This document shows positions 33,245 to 41,574 of a stretch of 62,456 bases of DNA, piece by piece. The notes below the pieces were generated by a model. The model saw only the letters and a program-made list of their open reading frames with translations, ran no database searches and was not told the DNA's origin. Both the position numbers and the translations under genes were made by a program. Source of the DNA: Planctomycetota bacterium (GTDB lineage: Bacteria; Planctomycetota; PLA2; JAEUHO01); contig JASJAY010000016.1 of the NCBI GenBank assembly GCA_030066775.1, positions 1-62,456 of the forward strand. Reading direction: 5' to 3'. Each line of letters begins with the position of its first letter. Position 1 is the first letter of the stretch.

Positions 33245-35316
33245 CGTCGGCAAGCGCGCCCGGCACAGCCGCACGAGAGACGCGGCTCCCGCTCCTCGGC
33301 GCCGCCCTGCTCGTGGCGCTGCTCGGCTTCGTCGCCCACGCGCCGAGCCTCGATGCCGGCTTCGTCTACGACGACCACCGCTTCATCGCGCAGAACGAGG
33401 CCATCCGGTCCATCGACCCCGTTGCCTTCTTCACCGTGGCCGAGACGACCTCCGCCGGCGAAGGCATCGTCCACGACATCTACCGTCCGCTGCGCACGTT
33501 GCTGTTCTCGATCGAGTATGCGCTCTTCGAGCTCGACGCCGGGCGTTGGCACCTCGTGAGCCTGCTCCTGCACGCGCTCAATGCGGCGCTCGTGTTGGTG
33601 CTGCTCACGCGGTACCTGCGCGGGCACGTTCTCGCCGCGGCCGTCGGTGCGGCGCTGTTCGCCGTTCACCCGATCACCAGCGAAAGCGTGGCCTGGATCT
33701 CCAGCCAGGGCGACCTGCTCGCGCTCACGTTCATGCTGCTGGCCCTGCTGGCGTTTCAGCGCACGGGCCTCAGGGCCAGCGTCATCGGCTCGGTCCTCTT
33801 CCTCCTCGCGTGCTTCGCGAAGGAGAGCGCACTCGTGCTGCCTGCACTCGTCTACTTGCAGCGCCTCGTCCTGCGCGGAAGCGAGGGCTCATGGCGTGAG
33901 GTCGGCAAGGAGACGTGGGTCCGGATCGGCGTCCTCGCGCTGCTCGTCGTCGTGTACTGGAGCATGCGCACGAGCGTCGTGCCGGTCACGAAGCAGATCC
34001 CGTACCCGGGCGGCTTCCTCGGCACCGTCCGCGGCATGTTCGAGGGCATGACCTGGTACGCGGCCACGCTCTTCTGGCCCCAGGGCTTCTCGTTCGATCT
34101 GCAGTACGAGCCGCCGCTCTCGTTCGGCGAGCCGATGGTCGTGGCCGGGCTCGGCGTGTTCGTGACCGTCGTCGCAGCCGGCGTGTGGGGCCTTCGCACC
34201 CGGCGCTTCCCCGTCGCGTTCATGGCGCTGGGCTTCCTCGCCTGCCTCGTGCCGGTCAGCAACGTGATCGTCCCGCTCAAGACGTTCATCGCGGATCGCT
34301 TCATGTACCCCGGGCTCGTCTGCCTCGCGCTCGGCGTCGCCCTGCTTGCCCGCCAGCTGGCCGTCCACGCCCGGGCCGCCGTGCCGTTCGTCGCGGGCGC
34401 CGCGGTGATCGTGCTGTTGTTCCTGACCATGGGCCGCGCCCGCGCGTGGGCAGACGAGATGACGCTCTGGAAGGCGGTCCGCGCCGACCGCCCGACCAAC
34501 GCCAACGCCTACCAGGGCATCGCCTACGAGCTCGCGAAGGAGGCGCGGATCTCCGATGCGGAGCGCGCGTTCCGCACGTACATCGGCTTCAACCCGATCG
34601 ACGGCAAGGCGTGGATGCGGCTCGGCGACACATTCGCCCGCGCCGCCGAGAGCCTGGACCCGACGAGCGAGATCGCCCAGGGCACGGACATGCGCCTGCG
34701 CCGACAGCAGGCCCGCTCGGCGCAGATCAGCGCGTACCGCGAGGCCTTCCGCATCTGGAACACGTTCGGGCTGGCCGTGGGCCGCGGCTCGGAGGCGATG
34801 CAGCGCCGCATGTTCGTCCGCTGGCTCGCAGCCGCCGACGAGCTCGGCGACATCGGCGAGATGAAGCGCGTGAACGACCTGCGGACGGGCATCGAGCAGG
34901 GCGTCGATCCGTCCGACCCCGACGCGTTCTGGGCGGACGCCCGCTGGGTGTACAAGGCGACGCGGTTCCGCATCGCCATGATCGCCTTCCAGAAGCAGGT
35001 CACGAAGATGGCCGTGCCGCGCGATCAGCTCGACCGCGTGTTGCGGGACCGCGCCGCGGTGTTCCGCGACGTCCAGCTCGATCCCGGCCTGGGTGACGAC
35101 CAGCTGCGCGCGCCCTTCGCCAGGTTCTTCGAGGCGCAGATCGTGCGTGCCGACGATGCGGGGGAGCGGGTCGGGGCCCAGTCGTTCGTGCCGGCCGTGT
35201 TGCTGCTCTTGACGATCGAGGACAAGCGGGCCGCGCGCGCGCTGCACGCACGCGCCCTCCAGCGCCATCCCCGGAATGGGCGCCTGCTCCAGCTCGCGGG
35301 AGCGTTTGCCCCATGA
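33241..35316 (+). CDS. TMTC/glycosyltransferase-like polytopic membrane protein
   Basis: The 691-residue protein starts with the ATG of an ATGA overlap. Some ten transmembrane helices are visible to about residue 410. The luminal-type motif FVYDDHRFIAQNEAI has the DD pair expected of GT-C enzymes, followed by YRPLRTLLFSIEYALF and LFAVHPITSESVAWISSQGDLLAL, hallmarks of the DUF1736/TMTC group. The soluble C-terminal half (about 420-690) is helical and probably TPR-like. Related bacterial proteins are undefined lipid-linked sugar transferases. Role here: probably the membrane glycosyl transfer step of the operon. Confidence 0.8.
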   Translation: MTSASAPGTAARETRLPLLGAALLVALLGFVAHAPSLDAGFVYDDHRFIAQNEAIRSIDPVAFFTVAETTSAGEGIVHDIYRPLRTLLFSIEYALFELDAGRWHLVSLLLHALNAALVLVLLTRYLRGHVLAAAVGAALFAVHPITSESVAWISSQGDLLALTFMLLALLAFQRTGLRASVIGSVLFLLACFAKESALVLPALVYLQRLVLRGSEGSWREVGKETWVRIGVLALLVVVYWSMRTSVVPVTKQIPYPGGFLGTVRGMFEGMTWYAATLFWPQGFSFDLQYEPPLSFGEPMVVAGLGVFVTVVAAGVWGLRTRRFPVAFMALGFLACLVPVSNVIVPLKTFIADRFMYPGLVCLALGVALLARQLAVHARAAVPFVAGAAVIVLLFLTMGRARAWADEMTLWKAVRADRPTNANAYQGIAYELAKEARISDAERAFRTYIGFNPIDGKAWMRLGDTFARAAESLDPTSEIAQGTDMRLRRQQARSAQISAYREAFRIWNTFGLAVGRGSEAMQRRMFVRWLAAADELGDIGEMKRVNDLRTGIEQGVDPSDPDAFWADARWVYKATRFRIAMIAFQKQVTKMAVPRDQLDRVLRDRAAVFRDVQLDPGLGDDQLRAPFARFFEAQIVRADDAGERVGAQSFVPAVLLLLTIEDKRAARALHARALQRHPRNGRLLQLAGAFAP

Positions 35317-36365
35317 GCCGCGCACGGACCCTCGCCGCTTCCTTCGGCCTCGGCGCACGCGTCCTGGCGACCCGCGTGCGGGCCACGCGGCCGTTCAAGA
35401 TCACGCTGATGCTCACGGAGCGCTGCGACTGCCGGTGCGAGGCCTGCTTCATCTGGCAGAAGCCGAAGGGCAAGGAGATGACGCCGGAGGAGATCGCGGG
35501 CTTCCTCTCGGCCGCGCCCTCGCTCTCGTGGATCAACCTCACGGGCGGCGAGCCCTTCCTGCGCAACGACATTCCGGAGGTCGTCGAAGCGATCGTGGGT
35601 GCGCTGCCGCGCGTCACGGTGCTCGACTTCCCGACGACGGGCCAGCGCACCGAGGCGATCCTCGAGGGCTGTGCGCGCATCACGCAGCTGAACATCCCGC
35701 GCTTCTTCGTCACGTGCAGCATCGAGGGGCCGCCGGAGCTGCACGACCAGCTGCGCGGCCGCCCCGGTGCCTTCGAGCGCCTCATGCGCACGTACGCGGG
35801 TCTGAAGGTCATGCCGGGCGTCACGCCCTACCTGGGCATGACCCTCAGCGACCGCAACGCGGACCAGGTCGAGGCAACGCTCGAGGCCGTACGCGACCAC
35901 GTGCCCGACGTGGGCTGGCGCGACCTGCATCTGAACGTCTACACCGAGAGCGGCCACTACTACGGCAACGAGGGCGGCGGCCTGCGTGCGCCGGCGAGCG
36001 TGACGAACGCCGTGCGGCGCGCGCTGCGTGAGCGCGAGGGCTCGTGGGATCCGACCGACGTGATCGAGGCGGCGTACCTGCGCAAGCTGCCGCGCTATCT
36101 CGAGACGGGCCGCAGTCCCTTGCCGTGCCAGAGCATGCGTGCCGGCGTCTTCGTGGACGCCAAGGGCGACGTGTACCCGTGCACGGTCTGGGGCAAGCGC
36201 CTCGGCAACGTGCTCGAGACACCGCTCTACGAGATCCTCGACGCCGACATCAGCGTGCGGGCGCGCGAGACGATCAAGAAGGACGCCTGCCCCGGCTGCT
36301 GGAGCCCGTGCGAGGCGCATCCGACGATCGTGGCGAACGCCCCGGGCTCGCTACTCCGCGGGTGA
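35313..36365 (+). CDS. Radical SAM enzyme 3
   Basis: The 350-residue enzyme has CDCRCEAC (C38, C42, C45; C40 is extra), NLTGGEPFLRND, a TCSIEGPPELHD strand and C-terminal cysteines LPCQSM, VYPCTVW and CPGCWSPC, fitting SPASM-type auxiliary clusters. ATGA overlap with the upstream gene makes it the last gene of the operon. Its 3' end overlaps the carbamoyltransferase gene on the other strand by 15 bases. The substrate is unknown. Confidence 0.85.
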   Translation: MSRARTLAASFGLGARVLATRVRATRPFKITLMLTERCDCRCEACFIWQKPKGKEMTPEEIAGFLSAAPSLSWINLTGGEPFLRNDIPEVVEAIVGALPRVTVLDFPTTGQRTEAILEGCARITQLNIPRFFVTCSIEGPPELHDQLRGRPGAFERLMRTYAGLKVMPGVTPYLGMTLSDRNADQVEATLEAVRDHVPDVGWRDLHLNVYTESGHYYGNEGGGLRAPASVTNAVRRALREREGSWDPTDVIEAAYLRKLPRYLETGRSPLPCQSMRAGVFVDAKGDVYPCTVWGKRLGNVLETPLYEILDADISVRARETIKKDACPGCWSPCEAHPTIVANAPGSLLRG

Positions 36366-38087
36366 GCCGCCGAGCGGCACGAGCCAGTCGTCGAGCACGA
36401 CCGCGTCCAGGCCCATGGCACGCGCTGCCGTCAGCGCCTGCGCGGCCGTGTCCACGATGGGCTCCCCGCGTCGGTTGAGGCTGGTGTTGATCACCACGCC
36501 CGGTTCGCCGGCGCGGACGAGGGCGTCGAGGACGGCGTAGAGGAAGGGACTCGCCGCGCGCGTCACCGTCTGCACGCGGGCCGTGCCGTCCGCGTGGACC
36601 ACGCCGGGGATCTCCTTTCGCGCCCTCGCCGTGGCCACGAACGTCTGGATCATCCACGGGCTGCGGATCGCGAGGGCCTGCTCTTCGAACCAGCGCTCGT
36701 CCTCCTCGCGCACGATCGGCGCCAGCGGGCGCCACGATTCGCGTCCCTTGCGCGCGTTCACGTCGTCGCGCTTGGCCGTCGTGGTGGGGGAGGCGAGCAC
36801 GCTGCGTGCGCCGAGCGCGCGCGGGCCGAACTCGGCGCGGCCGCGCGCCACGCCGACGACGTGGCCCTCGGCGATGCGTGCGGCAACGGCTTCTGCGAGC
36901 GAGGTGTCGAGGTCGTCGGCATGGCGCGCGTGGGGTTCGTTCGCGAGCGCCTGCTTCGCATCGTCGGCGCGAATCAGCGTGCCGAGGCACAGGGTCTCGA
37001 GACGCTCGGCCTGATCGAAGCCGTGGTCCTGGAACACGTGGACCGCCGCGCCCCACGCGGCGCCCGCGTCACCCGCAACGGGGAAGGGCAAGACGAGCGG
37101 GGCGTTCTCCTCGCGCGCCAGGCGACCGTTCATCGCGCAGTTGAGGAAGAGCCCGCCCGCAAGGCCGAGGGACTTGGACCACCATGGCGTATCCGCCAGG
37201 CCGGCAGCGACCTCCAGCGCGAACGCCTCGACGGCGTGCTGGATGCCGAGCGCCACGTCGGCGTCGCCATCGCGGATCGGTTCGTCGACCGCACGCGGGG
37301 GGCCGAGGGTTTCGAGGAACGCGTCGCCGTAGAGCCGCGCCTCGCCCCACGGGAACCCGAACGCCGAGGTACGGACGCGAAGCAACGCTTTGGAATCCGG
37401 GCGAAGCAATCCGCGCGCGAAGCGGTAGCCCGGCGTGTCCTCCTGCCCGTAGGCCGCGAGGCCCATCGTCTTGCCCTCGTCGCTCTCGGGCCGGAACCCG
37501 AGCCAGGCCGTGACGGCGGCGTACGCCTTGCCGGGGCTGTGGGGGTACACGGCACAACGAATCCGTTCCGGGGGATGGTACGGAGGCGCGCGCCACAACG
37601 CGGCGGTCGTCCACTCGCCCATGCCGTCCGCCGTCAGCGCGACGATCTCCTCGCCCTTCGACGCTTGAAGCGTGGCCGAGACGGCGTGTGCCATGTGGTG
37701 GGGGACGCGGTGCACCTTCGCGCGGAACCCCTCGTCCTTCAGTCGTCGCTCGAGGCCGCGCATCTGCTTCAGGTAGCTCTGGCGGTCCGGGAGCAGGGTG
37801 TCGGGCGGCTCCCGGAAGTAGGCGCGCGAGCGCGGCAGGTGCCGGAGGACGTGCCAGGCCTTGGGCAGCCGACCCATGCCGCGGGTCCACGGGAAGGCGA
37901 TCCGGTCCACGTCGCCGGGCCCGATGCCGGCGTGTGTCAAGGCAGCGTGAATGGCGCCCTGGGGGAACGCGGCGCTGTGGCGGACGCGGTCGAAACGCTC
38001 CTCGGAGGCCGCAAATGCCACCTTGCCGTCGATCAGCAGCACGGCGGCGGCGTCGTGGCCGAACGCGTTGATCCCGAGGACGATCAA
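36351..38087 (-). CDS. Carbamoyltransferase, NodU/CmcH family
   Basis: These enzymes use carbamoyl phosphate and ATP to carbamoylate a hydroxyl of a sugar or natural product. The TTG start (GGAG 10 bases upstream) gives MIVLGINAFGHDAAAVL with H11. The catalytic HHMAHA motif is at 130-135. GLAGGLFLNCAMNGRL and the C-terminal domain marks EFGPRALGARSVLASP and VVINTSLNRRGEPIV are intact. The 578-residue length is typical. It faces the radical SAM/glycosyltransferase operon, so the likely acceptor is the product of that operon (inference). Confidence 0.9.
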   Translation of the reverse strand: MIVLGINAFGHDAAAVLLIDGKVAFAASEERFDRVRHSAAFPQGAIHAALTHAGIGPGDVDRIAFPWTRGMGRLPKAWHVLRHLPRSRAYFREPPDTLLPDRQSYLKQMRGLERRLKDEGFRAKVHRVPHHMAHAVSATLQASKGEEIVALTADGMGEWTTAALWRAPPYHPPERIRCAVYPHSPGKAYAAVTAWLGFRPESDEGKTMGLAAYGQEDTPGYRFARGLLRPDSKALLRVRTSAFGFPWGEARLYGDAFLETLGPPRAVDEPIRDGDADVALGIQHAVEAFALEVAAGLADTPWWSKSLGLAGGLFLNCAMNGRLAREENAPLVLPFPVAGDAGAAWGAAVHVFQDHGFDQAERLETLCLGTLIRADDAKQALANEPHARHADDLDTSLAEAVAARIAEGHVVGVARGRAEFGPRALGARSVLASPTTTAKRDDVNARKGRESWRPLAPIVREEDERWFEEQALAIRSPWMIQTFVATARARKEIPGVVHADGTARVQTVTRAASPFLYAVLDALVRAGEPGVVINTSLNRRGEPIVDTAAQALTAARAMGLDAVVLDDWLVPLGGSPAE

Positions 38088-38126
38088 AGCACCGTACTCC
38101 GCCTTTACAGACCGGGGAGGGTACCC

Positions 38127-38155
38127 TTCACAGCCCGCATACCGACGGCTATTGT
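38127..38155 (+). promoter_or_regulatory. Candidate promoter of the RsbW/RsbU-like pair
   Basis: TTCACA (5 of 6), a 17-base spacer and TATTGT (4 of 6) sit in the divergent gap upstream of the kinase-like gene. Predicted transcription start is near 38162. Confidence 0.5.
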
Positions 38156-38188
38156 ACGCCGCGCACTGCTTCCACGTCCGCGTTGCCG

Positions 38189-38626
38189 ATGCCCGAACCG
38201 CTTCCCGCCCCCTTCCGCATCTCCGTGCCGACGGACCTCGTGTTCGTACGGCCCGTGCGCAAGATGATCGAGGCCGTGCTGGTGGCCCAGGGATGGGGCG
38301 AAGACGACGTGGACGACGCCGCGCTCGTGATCACCGAGATCGTGCAGAACGCGATCGAGCACGGCTCGAAGTGCGACGGCACGGAGAGTGTCAGCGTGCT
38401 CTGCGCGATCCAGGCGGAGGCGGTGGAGCTGGAGGTCGACGATCCCGGCAGCGGCAAGGACCCTGCCGAGGTGATGGATCGCGACCCGAGCGCACCGGTC
38501 CCGCTCGATGCCACACGCGGTCGCGGTCTGTTCCTGATCCACAAGCTGTGTGCGACGTTCGAGCGCAGCGTTCGCGAAGAGGGCGGCATGCGCATTCGCG
38601 TGCGCCGGGAGTGCACGACCGGATGA
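38189..38626 (+). CDS. RsbW-like serine kinase/anti-sigma ATP-binding domain protein
   Basis: The 145-residue protein is a single GHKL ATPase domain. The N-box is ITEIVQNAIEHG, G1 is VDDPGSG and G2 is TRGRGLFLIHKL. Such stand-alone domains act as anti-sigma factors or serine kinases in partner-switching systems. The start is uncertain: the ATG at 38189 or the TTG at 38183, neither with a clear ribosome binding site. Its TGA overlaps the ATG of the phosphatase gene by two bases, pairing a kinase with an RsbU-like phosphatase. No STAS antagonist or cognate sigma factor is adjacent. Confidence 0.83.
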   Translation: MPEPLPAPFRISVPTDLVFVRPVRKMIEAVLVAQGWGEDDVDDAALVITEIVQNAIEHGSKCDGTESVSVLCAIQAEAVELEVDDPGSGKDPAEVMDRDPSAPVPLDATRGRGLFLIHKLCATFERSVREEGGMRIRVRRECTTG

Positions 38627-39921
38627 CCGACGACCGCAGCCAGTGGGACATCCTGACCGGCGACGTGGATCGCGACCGGCGCAACGTGCAGATCCTCCTC
38701 GAGTCGGTGGCGGAGCTCTACAGCCCGCGCGAACACGACGACGTGATCCGGCAGGCGCTCGATCGCGCGATCGAGGTGACGGGGGCGCAGCGCGCCATCT
38801 TGCTCGAGGGCGACGCGGACGGCGTGCTCGTGCCGCGCATGGCGCGTGAAGCCGGAGAGAAAGACCTGCCCCTCGATCAGCGCTACAGCCGCTCGGTCGT
38901 CGATCGCGTCTGGACCAACGGCGAGCCGCAGCTCATGGTCGATGCGGAAGACCAGAGCGCGTCGGCGCTCGGCCAGTCCATCCTCGACCTGCGCCTGCTC
39001 TCGATCATGGCGGCGCCGCTGCCCGTCAAGGGCGAGAACCTCGGCGTGCTCTACGTCGACAGCACCGTTCAAGCGAAGGAGTTCACCAAGGCGGACTTCG
39101 CCGTGTTCCGCGCCTTGGGCGGCATGGTCGCGGTGGCCCTCCAGAACGCGGAGCTGTTGCAGGCGCGCGCCGAGAAGGAGCGCATGGAGCGCGAGCTGGA
39201 CGTCGCGCGCTCGATCCAGCAGAGCCTCTTCCCCAAGGACATCGAGAACCCGCCCGGCTTCGAGATCGCCGCCTTGGGGCGTCCGTGCGAAGAGGTCAGC
39301 GGCGACTACTACGACGTGATCCCGCTGGCGAGCGGCCGCGTGGCGCTCGTCGTCGGCGACGTCAGCGGACACGGCCTCGGTCCGTCGATCTTCATGGCGC
39401 AGACGCGGGCGCTGATCCACTCGCTGCTGCACACGCATCCCGGGCCGCGCCAGGTCATGGAGAGCCTGAACGCGTTCCTCGAGCGCGACATGCCGATCCA
39501 GTCGTTCATGACGCTCTTCCTGGGCGTGCTCGATCCGGTGGAGCGCACGCTCACGTACGTGAGCGCCGGCCACAACCCGCCGTTCGTCGCGCGGGCGGCG
39601 GGCAACGGCGTCGAGGAGCTGGCGGCGACCGGTCCGCTCCTGGGCGTGGTCGAGGGCGCGACCTACGACGTGGGGCCGCCCCTGGAGCTCGGGTCGGGCG
39701 ACGTCGTCCTGCTCTACACGGACGGCATGTTCGAGGCGCACAACACCCACGACGAGATGTACGGGGACGATCGCCTGCGCGCCTCGCTCGCCAGCCACGC
39801 GCGGCTCGGCTCGGGGGCGCAGGACATCATGGACGGCGTGCTCGCCGACCTCCTCGTGTTCTGCGCCGGCCGGCCGCACGACGACGACGTGACGTCGCTG
39901 GTCATCCGCGTCGGCAGCTGA
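38623..39921 (+). CDS. GAF-domain PP2C-type phosphatase, RsbU/SpoIIE-like
   Basis: The 432-residue protein has a GAF sensor domain (about 25-180), a linker coiled coil (KERMERELDVARSIQQSLFP, about 185-206) typical of RsbU-type enzymes, and a SpoIIE/PP2C phosphatase domain (about 215-432). Metal-binding motifs are SGDYYDV, VVGDVSGHG, YTDGMFEAH and DDDVTSLVIR. It would dephosphorylate an anti-sigma antagonist in response to a GAF ligand or redox state. It is coupled to the upstream RsbW-like gene by an ATGA overlap. The target protein is not in the window. Confidence 0.88.
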   Translation: MTDDRSQWDILTGDVDRDRRNVQILLESVAELYSPREHDDVIRQALDRAIEVTGAQRAILLEGDADGVLVPRMAREAGEKDLPLDQRYSRSVVDRVWTNGEPQLMVDAEDQSASALGQSILDLRLLSIMAAPLPVKGENLGVLYVDSTVQAKEFTKADFAVFRALGGMVAVALQNAELLQARAEKERMERELDVARSIQQSLFPKDIENPPGFEIAALGRPCEEVSGDYYDVIPLASGRVALVVGDVSGHGLGPSIFMAQTRALIHSLLHTHPGPRQVMESLNAFLERDMPIQSFMTLFLGVLDPVERTLTYVSAGHNPPFVARAAGNGVEELAATGPLLGVVEGATYDVGPPLELGSGDVVLLYTDGMFEAHNTHDEMYGDDRLRASLASHARLGSGAQDIMDGVLADLLVFCAGRPHDDDVTSLVIRVGS

Positions 39922-39972
39922 GCCCGTCCGAGAGTGCGACATGGGGAAGGCGGTGGCCCCGGAGGGCGTTGG

Positions 39973-39978
39973 TATCCT
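39973..39978 (+). promoter_or_regulatory. -10-like box (TATCCT) of the tetraheme cytochrome gene
   Basis: This lies 6 bases before the ATG at 39985. There is no Shine-Dalgarno sequence between them, another candidate leaderless start. Confidence 0.35.
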
Positions 39979-39984
39979 CGTTCC

Positions 39985-41574
39985 ATGCGTCCCCGATCCA
40001 TCCGCTTCGACCGCCTTGCAGTCCTCACGGTGCTGCTCGCGACCCTGGCCCTCGGCTTCGGTTCGTGCGGTGACGACCGGCCCCCCGTGTCGCCCACCGC
40101 GGAGGCCGAGGCCCCGTGCCCGCCCGAGGTGGACATGTCGAGAGCCATGCTCACGCCGGAGGAAGCGGCGTCGCTGAAGCAGCGCGTGGCGGGATCGATC
40201 GTCCTCACGGGCGGCCACCTCGGGAAGCACAAGCCGTGCGGATGCACGCAGCCGCAGATGGGTGGCGTGGAGCGCCTTGCCGCGCTCTACGACCGTCTCG
40301 CGGAGCGCGCCGGCGGGAACGTGCTCGGCCTGGCGCTGGGCTGGGTCCTGGCGGGCAACGGCGAGCCCCAGGAGGAGGCCAAGGCGGAGTTCATCCGCGA
40401 GGTGTTCACGACGCTCGGCTTCCGCGGGCTGCTCTTGGGCGACACGGACATGACCGTACCGGCCATGACCGCCGACTTCGGCGGCGGCGGTCCGGGTACG
40501 CCCGTGCCGCCGATCAACGTGGTGCTCGGAGAGCGCTCGGATCTCGTGGGGCGCAGCAGCGTGCTCGACGCGCTCTTGCGCAACCGTCGCGTGCGCGTCG
40601 CGACCGTGCTCGATCCCGCCGCGCCGGCCGCGCGATCGCTCAAGCTGCAAGAGCTCGCGCTCGAGGTGCTCGGCATCACGACCGCCTTCAACCAGATGAA
40701 GCCGGATCCCGATGCGCTGTGGATCGTTGCGGCGCGGCTGTTCGAGCGGGAGCAGTACGACGCGCTGCGCACCGCGCTCAAGGGGCAGGGCCCGGCGATC
40801 ATCGTCGACTTGTCGGGCGCCATGTGGGGGCAGGAGGTCACCGAGCCCCAGCCGATCGACAAGAACCTCTCGCTGCTCGTCTCCGTCGACGACAAGGGCA
40901 AGGGCGCCGGCGTGCTCGACATCCTGGTCGACGAACGCGGGCGCCAGTCGATCCGCTACCGGCACTACAGGCTGCGTCCCGCCTACGACGAGATGGAGAG
41001 CAAGTCACGGCCGCTCGTGGAAGAGACCCTCGGCTTCTACCTCGATACGGTGAGCGAGCGGAACTACCTCGACACGTTCCCGACGACCGCGCCTTCCTCG
41101 GAGGCGACCTACGTCGGCAAGTTCCGCTGCATCGCGTGCCACCAGGCCATCTACGACGACTACGAGAAGACGAGCCACGCCCACGCGCTCGGCACGCTGG
41201 AGAAGATCAACTACGCCCGGGATCCGGAGTGCATCCGCTGCCACGTCGTCGGCTGGCAGCGCCTGCCCAGCGCGGGCAGCGTGGATGCCTGGTTCCGTGA
41301 GCCCAGCGGGTTCGTGAACCCCGACAAGACCCGCCACCTGGGCGGCGTCGGCTGCGAGGTCTGCCATGGCCCGGGCAGCCTGCACGTGGCCAACCCGATC
41401 GAGTACCGGATGTTCTCGAGCAAGGACGGCATCACCGCGTGGAAGCGGCGCTGCATGACGTGCCACGACGCCGACAACAGCCCCAACTTCGTGACGCACG
41501 AGGACTGGTACTTCGAGATGGTGAACCATCACGAGGTGCCCACCGACGTGCGCACGCCGATGAAGCAGAAGTGA
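39985..41574 (+). CDS. Tetraheme cytochrome c lipoprotein with UshA-like N-terminal domain
   Basis: The 529-residue exported lipoprotein (lipobox FGSC, C28) has two parts. The N-terminal 340 residues carry HLGKHKPCGCTQPQMGGVERLAAL, a pattern seen in degenerate calcineurin/5'-nucleotidase-like domains fused to cytochromes; metal ligands appear lost. The C-terminal part has four CxxCH haem motifs: C382-H386, C416-H420, C457-H461 and C490-H494. Spacing resembles cytochrome c554 family proteins that pass electrons in the periplasm. It is coupled by GTGA to the DUF1573 gene. Electron donor and acceptor are unknown. Confidence 0.85.
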   Translation: MRPRSIRFDRLAVLTVLLATLALGFGSCGDDRPPVSPTAEAEAPCPPEVDMSRAMLTPEEAASLKQRVAGSIVLTGGHLGKHKPCGCTQPQMGGVERLAALYDRLAERAGGNVLGLALGWVLAGNGEPQEEAKAEFIREVFTTLGFRGLLLGDTDMTVPAMTADFGGGGPGTPVPPINVVLGERSDLVGRSSVLDALLRNRRVRVATVLDPAAPAARSLKLQELALEVLGITTAFNQMKPDPDALWIVAARLFEREQYDALRTALKGQGPAIIVDLSGAMWGQEVTEPQPIDKNLSLLVSVDDKGKGAGVLDILVDERGRQSIRYRHYRLRPAYDEMESKSRPLVEETLGFYLDTVSERNYLDTFPTTAPSSEATYVGKFRCIACHQAIYDDYEKTSHAHALGTLEKINYARDPECIRCHVVGWQRLPSAGSVDAWFREPSGFVNPDKTRHLGGVGCEVCHGPGSLHVANPIEYRMFSSKDGITAWKRRCMTCHDADNSPNFVTHEDWYFEMVNHHEVPTDVRTPMKQK

